DNA from: an uncultured Clostridia bacterium
Lineage (GTDB): Bacteria > Bacillota > Clostridia > Christensenellales > Borkfalkiaceae
Reading direction: 5' to 3'
DNA length: 59,336 nt
Assembly: GCA_944363045.1 (NCBI GenBank)
Contig: CALVTT010000004.1
Coordinates: forward strand, 1 to 59,336
Shown: positions 33,108-40,107 of the stretch, piece by piece
Layout: each line of letters opens with the position of its first letter
Position numbering within the stretch: the stretch's first letter is position 1
Translations under genes and position numbers: made by a program
The notes under the pieces: model-generated
Seen by the model: only the letters and a program-made list of their open reading frames with translations
What the model was told of the DNA's origin: nothing
The model's database searches: none

Positions 33108-33235
33108 GTAAGGGAGCTGCAGGGTGCGCGCATTTCCATGTAATTTTCATCTTTTGTTAAACTTCTTCTCAAAAAGATGTGATACCCTGTAAAATAGATA
33201 TTTGTAAAATTTGACCGATGCGGCAGGAGGATATC

Positions 33236-34639
33236 ATGAAAAAGATCATGGCGGCGGTGCTTTCCGTTTCACTTGCGGGAGCGCTCATTTTTTCGCTTGC
33301 GGGATGTACGTTTTTTGCGCCCGCGCCTCCTTCGGACGATCCCTCTCTCACGCCCGATCCCGATGTGCCTTCCCAGCCGGATGTGCCGGAAGATCCCGTG
33401 GTGTCCGATGATATCGGCGGCAGCGCCTGGATGGATTGGGAGAACGTCTTCACGGGCGGCAGCACCGAGGCATACCGCCTCTATCAGGAGGCCAAAGGGG
33501 AGGGCTTCGAGGGCACTTTTACCGATTTTTTGCAGGAAGTGGGCTATAATCTCTCCGTCGATTCCTCCTTTGCCGTGGGTACGGCGGTGCAGTCGGTCGT
33601 GGCGATCGAGAGCGTGTTTGAGGAACAGACTTCTTCGCTGCCGTCTGGCGGAGGGACAGAGGAACGCACCTATTCAGGCGCGGGGGTCATCTACAGTTTG
33701 GATAAAGAGGCGGGCGACGCCTATATCGTCACCAATTATCACGTCGTCTATGAGCAAGATTCGCTCGGGAACGAGAGCATCCCGCACATTTCCGATGACA
33801 TCCGCGTCTATCTCTACGGGGAGTATTACCTTACCCAATACATCGAGGCGGAGTATGTGGGCGGCGCCATGGACTACGACATCGCCGTCATCCGCATCGA
33901 AGGCAGCGAGCGGCTGAAAAACAGCGCGGCGCGCGCCTTTGAAGCGGGCGATTCCGATCAGATCGCGGCGGGCGAGACGGTGTATGCCATCGGCAATCCC
34001 GACAGCCAGGGCGTCTCCGTGACGCGCGGCATCGTCTCCGTGCCTTCGGAATACATCGATATTTCCGCAGCCGACGATCGGCGGACGGTCAGCCTTCTCG
34101 AGATCCGCGTGGATGCTGCCGTCAATCACGGCAACTCGGGCGGCGGCCTCTTCAATATCGACGGTTCGCTCATCGGCATCGTCAACGCCCGTTCGGAGGC
34201 CTCGGGCGTCGAAGGGTTCGGGTATGCCATCCCCGTCAATCTTGCCGTCGGCGTGGCGCAGAATATCCTGGACAACGCCGAAACGAACGACAGCAAAGGG
34301 GCATTGCGCGCTACGCTCGGCGTGACGGCACGCGTCGATGCCCGTACGAGTATTTATAATGAGGAGACGGGTTCTTCCTATATCGTGGAAAAGGTCTCCG
34401 TGCAGGAAGTGACGGAGGGCAGCCCCGCTGCCGGGAAATTGCAGGAGGGGGATCTCCTCAAACACATCTGCATCGAGGGCGGCCTTGAAAAGACGGTCAC
34501 CCATCTGCACACGGTGACGACGTTCATGTTCAACGTGCGCAAGGGGGATACGGTGGTCATCACCTATGAGCGCAGCGGCGCCGAGGGCGAGGCGCGCATC
34601 ACCTACGACAGCGACGCCATGTTCACGCTGTTTGCCTAA
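33236..34639 (+). CDS. HtrA/DegP-like serine protease lipoprotein
   Basis: This is a trypsin-fold quality-control protease anchored at the outer face of the membrane. The 467-residue protein has a lipoprotein signal (MKKIMAAVLSVSLAGALIFS, lipobox LAGC), a Pro/Asp-rich linker, and the protease domain with the complete triad: His169 (TNYHVV), Asp215 (MDYDIAVIRI) and Ser301 (NHGNSGGGLFN). A PDZ-like domain follows (SPAAGKLQEGDLLKHICIEG, about residues 398-417). Classical HtrA in Gram-positives has a TM anchor rather than a lipobox, so this is a variant. GGAGGA lies 4 nt before the ATG. Confidence 0.9.
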   Translation: MKKIMAAVLSVSLAGALIFSLAGCTFFAPAPPSDDPSLTPDPDVPSQPDVPEDPVVSDDIGGSAWMDWENVFTGGSTEAYRLYQEAKGEGFEGTFTDFLQEVGYNLSVDSSFAVGTAVQSVVAIESVFEEQTSSLPSGGGTEERTYSGAGVIYSLDKEAGDAYIVTNYHVVYEQDSLGNESIPHISDDIRVYLYGEYYLTQYIEAEYVGGAMDYDIAVIRIEGSERLKNSAARAFEAGDSDQIAAGETVYAIGNPDSQGVSVTRGIVSVPSEYIDISAADDRRTVSLLEIRVDAAVNHGNSGGGLFNIDGSLIGIVNARSEASGVEGFGYAIPVNLAVGVAQNILDNAETNDSKGALRATLGVTARVDARTSIYNEETGSSYIVEKVSVQEVTEGSPAAGKLQEGDLLKHICIEGGLEKTVTHLHTVTTFMFNVRKGDTVVITYERSGAEGEARITYDSDAMFTLFA

Positions 34640-34853
34640 AAGATGCCGCCGGGAACGCGGTCAAAGGCAGGGCGGCGGCCGGCAGGGAGCCCCGCTGTCT
34701 CCGGCAGGGAACAAGGCCGAAGACAGGGAGCGAGGCTGAAGACAGGGAGCGCGGTCGACCGATCGGGAACAGACGAGCCCTTCGGGAAGATAATACGGTT
34801 CAATGCAAGTTCTCTCAACTGTTGCATTTAATAGTATAATTCATCGTTAAAAT

Positions 34854-34889
34854 GCGGCGCGGCGGGAGCTTTTGCTCCCGCCGCGCCGC
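34854..34889. repeat. 16-bp GC palindrome
   Basis: 34854-34869 is exactly complementary to 34874-34889, with a TTTT loop. A 7-bp hairpin AATGCAA/TTGCATT lies upstream (34802-34828). The 34640-34800 part holds only degenerate short repeats around AAGACAGGGAGCG. Confidence 0.8.
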
Positions 34890-34960
34890 GCTCTCTTAAA
34901 AAAACTTTGCTTCCGCGAAGATTTTGCGTAGCAAAAGATCTGCGGCGAAAAAACCTCACA

Positions 34961-35007
34961 GAAAGATTTTTGCGTCAGCAAAAAGATTTTCGCGAATTAA
35001 AAATAAT
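34961..35007. repeat. 47-bp AT-rich repeat, copy 1
   Basis: It contains GATTTTTGCGTCAGCAAAAA flanked by GAAA and TTTTCGCG, an imperfect palindrome. The same 47 nt recur at 35404-35450, and the first 35 nt at 35584-35618. Shorter relatives with TTTTGCGNAGCAAAA lie at about 34919-34937 and 37066-37083. Confidence 0.85.
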
Positions 35008-35152
35008 CTCCGCAAGGAGGGTTTCCCTCCGCCTCGTCGCAGCGGAGCAAATATCGCAAGTCGCTCGTGTTATTCGCGGCTTTGCTTCAATGCTCGCTGC
35101 TCCTCTTCCCGTAAAACTCGCTGACGCGACTTTTGCGGGAGCCCTTTCTCCT

Positions 35153-35270
35153 AAATAATTTCCGCGAGCAAAACCACGCTTTTGCGCTGCGGGACCCGAT
35201 TTGTACCCGCAGGGCACTTATTGTCCGATAAGGACATCAAGGCGGGTGGGCGATAAAGCAAATTAAAATC
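35153..35270 (+). repeat. dispersed ~120-bp repeat, copy B
   Basis: Same layout as copies A and C, but the internal hairpin is GTACCC (35203-35208) / GGGCAC (35212-35217) instead of GCCTCA/TGAGGC, so both arms changed together. The second small hairpin is TGTCC/GGACA. Confidence 0.8.
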
Positions 35271-35403
35271 ATATCCGCTCTTCTCGCGCGGTAGTACCCG
35301 CGCTCGGTCAGGAAATGCCCCGAACAATGGGGCATTTCCAAGCTCAAAAGCGGTCAAAGCCCCACCGGGGCTTTGCCAAGAAAGCGCTTTCTCGCCCCTC
35401 GCG

Positions 35404-35450
35404 GAAAGATTTTTGCGTCAGCAAAAAGATTTTCGCGAATTAAAAATAAT
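35404..35450. repeat. 47-bp AT-rich repeat, copy 2
   Basis: Identical to 34961-35007. Its 3' end runs directly into copy C of the 120-bp repeat, showing that the two elements form composites. Confidence 0.85.
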
Positions 35451-35563
35451 TTCCGCGAGCAAAACCACGTTTTTGCGCTGCGGGACCCAATTTGCCTCAT
35501 ACTTGAGGCTTATTGTTCTTAGAATAACATCAACGCTCGCGGGCGATAGCGTCTGTTAAAATC
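35444..35563 (+). repeat. dispersed ~120-bp repeat, copy C
   Basis: Starts AAATAATTTCCGCGAGCAAA, has the hairpin GCCTCA (35494-35499) / TGAGGC (35504-35509), a second hairpin TGTT/AACA and ends near TTAAAATC. A 35-nt copy of the AT-rich repeat follows at 35584-35618. No gene is supported anywhere in 34640-35623. Confidence 0.8.
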
Positions 35564-35623
35564 AACTAATTCCACCCCTCGCGGAAAGATTTTTGCGTCA
35601 GCAAAAAGATTTTCGCGAAACTC

Positions 35624-36883
35624 CTATTTCAGCATAAGTCTTATGATCTCCTCGTCCGTTTCGCGCATACCGCGGCTGGCGAGCTCGCCCACGTTGCGGA
35701 TGGTGTTCTCTACTCCCTTCGAGACGATGCCGTCGCCGCCGTAGAACTGCCCGCCCGCGCGGTACAGCTCAAAGCCGATGAGCCCTGCCTCCACGGCACA
35801 GGCGATCTTGGCGGCACAGCTCGACTTGGCGCCGTCGCAAACCATGCCCGAATCGATGGCGATGGCATTGACGACGGTATGCGAGATCTCATCCACCCCG
35901 CCGCCGTGCAGCAGGCAGATGCCCGCCGCCGCGCCCGCACCCGCGCTCACCGCGCCGCAGTACGCCGAGAGCCGCCCGATGCCCGACTTCAAGTGGATGG
36001 TGATAAGGTCGGAAAGGGCGAGCGCTCGTAAAAGCTGCTCGTGGGAGGCATTCAGTTGGCGCGCATAGGCGATGACGGGGATAGAGGCGGTGATGCCTTG
36101 ATTGCCGCTGCCCGAGACGACCACGACGGGCAGGGGGCAGCCGTTCATGCGCGCGTCCGAGCCCGCCGCCGCCCACGCTTTGGCGCGGTTGTGGATGCTG
36201 TCGCCGAAGGCTTTCAAGAGCGTCTTGCCCACGCGCGCGCCCCAATCGTTTTTGAGGCCCTCGTCGCAGATGGCGGTGTTGTACTCGATCTGCCGTTCGA
36301 GTTCCTCCTTCACTTCCGCAAGGCTGTCCGTTTCCACAAATTCCACGATGGCGCGCACGGTGAGGGGGTCTGTCTCCGTGCCCGCCTCCTTGCTCTCCGT
36401 GCGGTTTACGAGTACTTCCCCGTCTTTTTCCAGGCGCACGACGTTGGTATGATGCCCCGTGATGCGCACAAAGGCGGCGTGTGTGCCCTCAAAGGCGCGG
36501 ATGCCGATGTCGAACACGCAGCCGCTCTCCGCCTCTTTTACAAAGATGGGCGTCCTCTCGCGGTACTGTGCGATGAGGGGGTACTGCTCCTCGCGCACGG
36601 AGGAGAGCACTTCGAGCTCGCGGTCCGCCTCCCCCGCGAGAAAGCCCGCCGCGGCGGCATTCTCCACCCCGCGCAAGCCCCCCGTGTGGGGCACGATGAC
36701 GCTCTTGACGTTCTTTAAGATATTGCCGCTCACCGCGATCTCGGCGCGTTCGGGCAGAGCCCCCAGCGTCTTTTTGGCGAGGGCGGCGGCATAGGCGACG
36801 GCGATGGGCTCGGTACAGCCCATGGCGGGCACGAGCTCCTCCTTGAGCCGCTCGATGCAGGCGCGGCGTAAGGTCTCATCCAT
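35624..36883 (-). CDS. cyuA: L-cysteine desulfidase family protein (UPF0597/CyuA-like)
   Basis: The family uses a [4Fe-4S] cluster to break L-cysteine into pyruvate, ammonia and sulfide. The 419-residue product has VPAMGCTEPIAVAYAAALAK near the N-terminus (cluster Cys), VVSGSGNQGITASIPVIAYA in the middle, and IDSGMVCDGAKSSCAAKIAC with further Cys ligands, ending with GELASRGMRETDEEIIRLM. The ATG at 36883 has GGAGAG upstream on the minus strand; the frame extends 74 codons further upstream into the tRNA but that part is not protein-like. It is transcribed away from the tRNA-Gly gene. Confidence 0.88.
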   Translation of the reverse strand: MDETLRRACIERLKEELVPAMGCTEPIAVAYAAALAKKTLGALPERAEIAVSGNILKNVKSVIVPHTGGLRGVENAAAAGFLAGEADRELEVLSSVREEQYPLIAQYRERTPIFVKEAESGCVFDIGIRAFEGTHAAFVRITGHHTNVVRLEKDGEVLVNRTESKEAGTETDPLTVRAIVEFVETDSLAEVKEELERQIEYNTAICDEGLKNDWGARVGKTLLKAFGDSIHNRAKAWAAAGSDARMNGCPLPVVVVSGSGNQGITASIPVIAYARQLNASHEQLLRALALSDLITIHLKSGIGRLSAYCGAVSAGAGAAAGICLLHGGGVDEISHTVVNAIAIDSGMVCDGAKSSCAAKIACAVEAGLIGFELYRAGGQFYGGDGIVSKGVENTIRNVGELASRGMRETDEEIIRLMLK

Positions 36884-36910
36884 AAGTATTGCTCTCCATC
36901 GATGGTTTGT

Positions 36911-36942
36911 AAAACAAGCAACGCCCCTCCGTGCGGAAGGGC
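36911..36942 (-). terminator. terminator between tRNA-Gly and cyuA
   Basis: On the minus strand GCCCTTCC (36942-36935) pairs with GGAGGGGC (36930-36923), followed by a T-rich tail. Confidence 0.6.
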
Positions 36943-36959
36943 ATTTCTTGGTGTATTGG

Positions 36960-37031
36960 AGCAGGAAACGGGAGTCGAACCCGCCGGGATCAGCTTGGGA
37001 AGCTGACGCCATACCGCTAGGCGATTCCTGC
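36960..37031 (-). tRNA. tRNA-Gly (anticodon CCC)
   Basis: The minus strand gives an acceptor stem GCAGGAA/TTCCTGC, a D arm GCC...GGC, an anticodon stem TCAGC/GCTGA with loop TTCCCAA (anticodon CCC), and a T arm GCGGGTTCGACTCCCGT. The discriminator is U and CCA is not encoded. Confidence 0.9.
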
Positions 37032-37225
37032 ATATGGATCTGTAATAAATAGGGCTCTCGCAAAGATTTTGCGAAGCAAAAGATTTGTGGGAAGAGGAGA
37101 CGCAAGCCGAGCAGTCAAGCCGCGAGGAACGCAGCGGCGGACCTTAGGGCTTTGCGGCGACGAGGGAGTACCTTCGCACAGCTCCGCTTCGCTTCGCGCG
37201 CTCGGTGGCTGCGCACGCCCCCGCA

Positions 37226-37276
37226 CGGGATCAGCTTGGGAAGCTGACGCCATACCGCTAGGCGATTCCTGCATAT
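37226..37276 (-). pseudogene. 5'-half duplicate of tRNA-Gly(CCC)
   Basis: 51 nt are identical to 36985-37035, covering the 5' acceptor strand, D arm and the whole anticodon arm. The T arm and 3' acceptor strand are absent, so it cannot make a tRNA. About 190 bp of unrelated, repeat-containing DNA separates it from the intact gene. Confidence 0.8.
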
Positions 37277-37288
37277 AGATTTGTGGAG

Positions 37289-37348
37289 TAGGGAACGGGA
37301 GTCGAACCCGCTTAGTCTTTGCTTCGGCTCCGACGCGGCGATCCCTGC
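37289..37348 (-). pseudogene. internally deleted tRNA-like remnant
   Basis: The minus strand reads GCAGGGATCGCC at the 5' side and GCGGGTTCGACTCCCGTT plus CCCTAC at the 3' side, close to tRNA-Gly, but the middle is replaced by about 25 nt with no anticodon arm. At about 60 nt it is too short for a tRNA. Confidence 0.6.
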
Positions 37349-37540
37349 ATCGTTCCTCTATTATAGCGGAAAACGGGCGGGCTGTCAAGCGCAAAAAATG
37401 CGGGTTTTGCAGAAATTTTCCCGTTTTTTGGCGAAACTGTTTGGCGTTTTCTACACGTTTCGACAGTAACAGACAAAACATTCCGCCATTCGACGGCTGT
37501 TCTGCGGTATACTCTCTTCAAAACACAACGGGAGGACATC

Positions 37541-37711
37541 ATGCAGCCACAAATGCAATTCATCGGTGAAGAAGAATTTTTTGAAGAGGTCGCCTCCATG
37601 CTCGCGGCCTGTTTCGAGGCCGAGGTCACGCGGGACGGGACGGCGCGCCGGGCGCTCGTCACCTTTTCGGGCGGCGAACGCTTCATCGTCGCCGTCAATG
37701 AGCCCGATTGA
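37541..37711 (+). CDS. 56-residue small acidic protein, unknown function
   Basis: A short frame with GGGAGG 6-7 nt before the ATG encodes MQPQMQFIGEEEFFEEVASM, then LAACFEAEVTRDGTARRALV and ends VAVNEPD. It has no signal or TM segment and looks like a compact alpha/beta protein. A TATACT -10-like hexamer (37508-37513) lies upstream, but no good -35 was found. No family is recognised; codon usage and the ribosome-binding site support a real gene. Confidence 0.6.
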   Translation: MQPQMQFIGEEEFFEEVASMLAACFEAEVTRDGTARRALVTFSGGERFIVAVNEPD

Positions 37712-37753
37712 CACCTTTCACAACACTTTCATCCAAAATTTTCATGCCGCCGC

Positions 37754-37813
37754 TTGACATCGCGTCCGGAGCGGGGTATAATAATTAGGAATCTAACTGA
37801 TAGGTTCCTAATT
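37754..37813 (+). promoter_or_regulatory. promoter and MarR-type operator
   Basis: TTGACA (37754-37759), 17-nt spacer, TATAAT (37777-37782). Directly after it AATTAGGAA (37783-37791) and TTCCTAATT (37805-37813) form a 9-bp inverted repeat covering the transcription start, a likely autoregulatory site. Confidence 0.85.
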
Positions 37814-37833
37814 ATTTTTTTCGGGAAAGCAAG

Positions 37834-38319
37834 ATGGAAAAGATGCAGGATAACGATCTCGGCTATGTCATCGGGCGGACGGCGCGCGTTTTGTACCGTC
37901 TTTTGGACGGCAACCTGCGCTCCCTCGTCTTGAGCTATTCGCAGGTGAACGTTCTGGGGTATCTTGCCGCCAAGCACGCGCGGGGGGAGGAGTGCACCCA
38001 GAAGCTCATTGCCACGGAGTGCTGCAGCACCCGTCCCTCTTCGGTGACGAGCCTTTTGCAGGCGCTCGAACGGCAGGGCTACATCGAGCGCAGAGCGGGC
38101 GAGGATGCGCGCGTCAAGTGCGTCGTACTCACCGAGCGGGGCAGAGAGGTCGCCGACGAGTGCAGCCGCTTCGTCAAGAAGACGGAGGAGGTCATGCGCC
38201 GCCGCCTCTCTAAGGAGGACGTGGAGACGACCTACCGCAGCCTGCTCGTGATGGCGGATGAGCTGGAGGCGTTCTCCCGCGAGATCTTTTCCTCCGCCCC
38301 CGAAGATCAAGGAGTATAA
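37834..38319 (+). CDS. MarR-family transcriptional regulator
   Basis: The 161-residue protein has the MarR winged helix: LGYVIGRTARVLYRLLDGNL, SQVNVLGYLAAKHARGEECT, TRPSSVTSLLQALERQGYIE, then the wing with RAGEDARVKCVVLTERGREV. These regulators usually repress a neighbouring drug exporter and are released by ligands. Here a two-subunit ABC exporter starts 15 nt downstream, and the inverted repeat over the promoter start fits autorepression. Confidence 0.92.
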   Translation: MEKMQDNDLGYVIGRTARVLYRLLDGNLRSLVLSYSQVNVLGYLAAKHARGEECTQKLIATECCSTRPSSVTSLLQALERQGYIERRAGEDARVKCVVLTERGREVADECSRFVKKTEEVMRRRLSKEDVETTYRSLLVMADELEAFSREIFSSAPEDQGV

Positions 38320-38334
38320 CAGGAGTTCTATGGT

Positions 38335-40107
38335 ATGATAAAAACGTTGTTCAAGAGCGTGCAGCAGTACAAGTCGCGCGCCATCTTAACGCCTGTCGTC
38401 ATGATCGTGGAGGCGGCGATGGAGATCGTCATCCCCTTCGTGATGACGCTGCTCGTCGGCGTCATCGAGGCGGCGCAGGACGAGGGCCGTAATCTTGTGG
38501 GCGACGATTTTGCGCAGATCGCCATCTACGGCGCCGTCATGTTCGTTCTGGGGCTCGTGTCGCTTTTAAGCGGCGTCTTGGGGGGCAAGCTCGCCTCCGA
38601 GGCGAGCGCGGGCTTTGCTGCCAACCTCCGCCAGGACGCCTACGACAAGATCCAGACCTTTTCCTTCGCCAACATCGACCGCTTCTCGACGTCCTCGCTC
38701 ATCACCCGTCTGACGACGGATATCACCAGCGTGCAGATGTCCTTCCAGATGAGCATCCGTATGCTCGTGCGTGCGCCCGTGATGTTCATCTTCGCCTCCA
38801 TCATGTCCTTTGTCATCGAGCCGGGCATCGCCTGGATCTTCCTCGTGGCGGCAGCCATCCTCTTTGTCTTCGTGCTGCTCCTGATGAACAAGGTGCAGCC
38901 CAATTTCAGGCAGATGTTCAAAAAGTACGACCGCCTCAACGCCGTGGCGCAGGAAAACCTCACCGCTATCCGCGTCGTCAAGTCGTATGTTTTGGAAGGG
39001 CCCGAGATCGATAAATACCAGAAGGCGACGCAGGAAGTTTATGACTATTCGGTGCGCGCCGAAAAGCTGATGGCGGCGATGAGCCCCATCGTGCAGGTCA
39101 TCATGTATGCGACGATGATCATCCTGCTCGCCGTGGGCGGCGTGAACATCGTGGGAAGAGATCTCGGGGTCGCCGACCTTACCGGCCTTCTTTCCTATGC
39201 GACGCAGATCCTCTCGGGCGTGATGATGGTGGCGATGGTACTCACTTTCATCGCCATGTCCCGCCCCGCCATGGAGCGTATCTCGGAGATCTTGTCCGAG
39301 GAGAGCACCATCAAAGACCCCGCCGACCCCGTCTATGAGGTCAAAGACGGGGAGATCGAGTTCGACCACGTCAGCTTTGCCTACCGCAAGGGGGGCGAAG
39401 GGGAGGACGTGCTCAAAGACATCTCCCTCAAGATCGCCTCGGGCGAGACGATCGGCATCATCGGCCAGACGGGCTCCGCCAAGACGACGCTCGTCTCCCT
39501 CATCCCCCGCCTCTACGACGTGACGGAGGGCTGCGTGAAGGTGGGCGGGCGCGACGTCCGTGAGTACGACCTCACCGCCCTGCGCAACGCCGTCGCCATG
39601 GTGCTGCAAAAGAACGTGCTCTTTTCGGGCTCCGTTGCCTCCAACCTGCGCTGGGGCAAGGAGGACGCCACGCAGGAGGAGTTGGAATTTGCCGCCAAGC
39701 AGGCGTGCGCCGACGAGTTCATCGAGCAGCTGCCCGGGAAGTATGAGTACGACCTCGGCCAGGGGGGCGTCAACGTCTCGGGCGGGCAGAAGCAGCGCCT
39801 CTGCATCGCGCGGGCGCTCTTAAAGAGCCCCAAGGTGCTCATTTTGGACGATTCGACCTCTGCCGTCGATACCAAGACGGACAGCCGCATCCGCGCCGCG
39901 CTGCGCGAACACGCGCCCGAGGTCACCAAGATCATCATCGCCCAGCGCATCAATTCCGTGCAGGACGCCGACCGCATCCTCGTTATGGACGAGGGGCGCA
40001 TCTCGGGCTTCGGCACGCACGAAGAACTTTTGAAGTCCAACGAAATTTACCGCGGCATCTACGAGTCGCAGGTGAGAGGAGGTGGCAAAGATGCCGATGC
40101 CGAATAA
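38335..40107 (+). CDS. ABC exporter half-transporter, degenerate ATP site subunit
   Basis: The 590-residue protein has six TM helices (first VVMIVEAAMEIVIPFVMTLL) and a C-terminal ATPase. Walker A is GQTGSAKTT, with Ala for the last consensus Gly; the signature is VSGGQKQRL; Walker B is VLILDDSTSAVD, where Asp replaces the catalytic Glu. These changes mark the degenerate-site subunit of heterodimeric exporters such as BmrCD or LmrCD. AGGAG precedes the ATG. It overlaps the next gene by 17 nt. Confidence 0.93.
   Translation: MIKTLFKSVQQYKSRAILTPVVMIVEAAMEIVIPFVMTLLVGVIEAAQDEGRNLVGDDFAQIAIYGAVMFVLGLVSLLSGVLGGKLASEASAGFAANLRQDAYDKIQTFSFANIDRFSTSSLITRLTTDITSVQMSFQMSIRMLVRAPVMFIFASIMSFVIEPGIAWIFLVAAAILFVFVLLLMNKVQPNFRQMFKKYDRLNAVAQENLTAIRVVKSYVLEGPEIDKYQKATQEVYDYSVRAEKLMAAMSPIVQVIMYATMIILLAVGGVNIVGRDLGVADLTGLLSYATQILSGVMMVAMVLTFIAMSRPAMERISEILSEESTIKDPADPVYEVKDGEIEFDHVSFAYRKGGEGEDVLKDISLKIASGETIGIIGQTGSAKTTLVSLIPRLYDVTEGCVKVGGRDVREYDLTALRNAVAMVLQKNVLFSGSVASNLRWGKEDATQEELEFAAKQACADEFIEQLPGKYEYDLGQGGVNVSGGQKQRLCIARALLKSPKVLILDDSTSAVDTKTDSRIRAALREHAPEVTKIIIAQRINSVQDADRILVMDEGRISGFGTHEELLKSNEIYRGIYESQVRGGGKDADAE

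Noticed and set aside
34924-35217. Short frames in the repeat desert
   Set aside because: They translate dispersed repeats and have no ribosome-binding sites or protein-like composition.
36884-37105. N-terminal extension of the cysteine desulfidase frame
   Set aside because: The extra 74 codons translate tRNA-Gly (MQESPSGMASASQADP); similar tRNA-derived peptides appear in the neighbouring frames.
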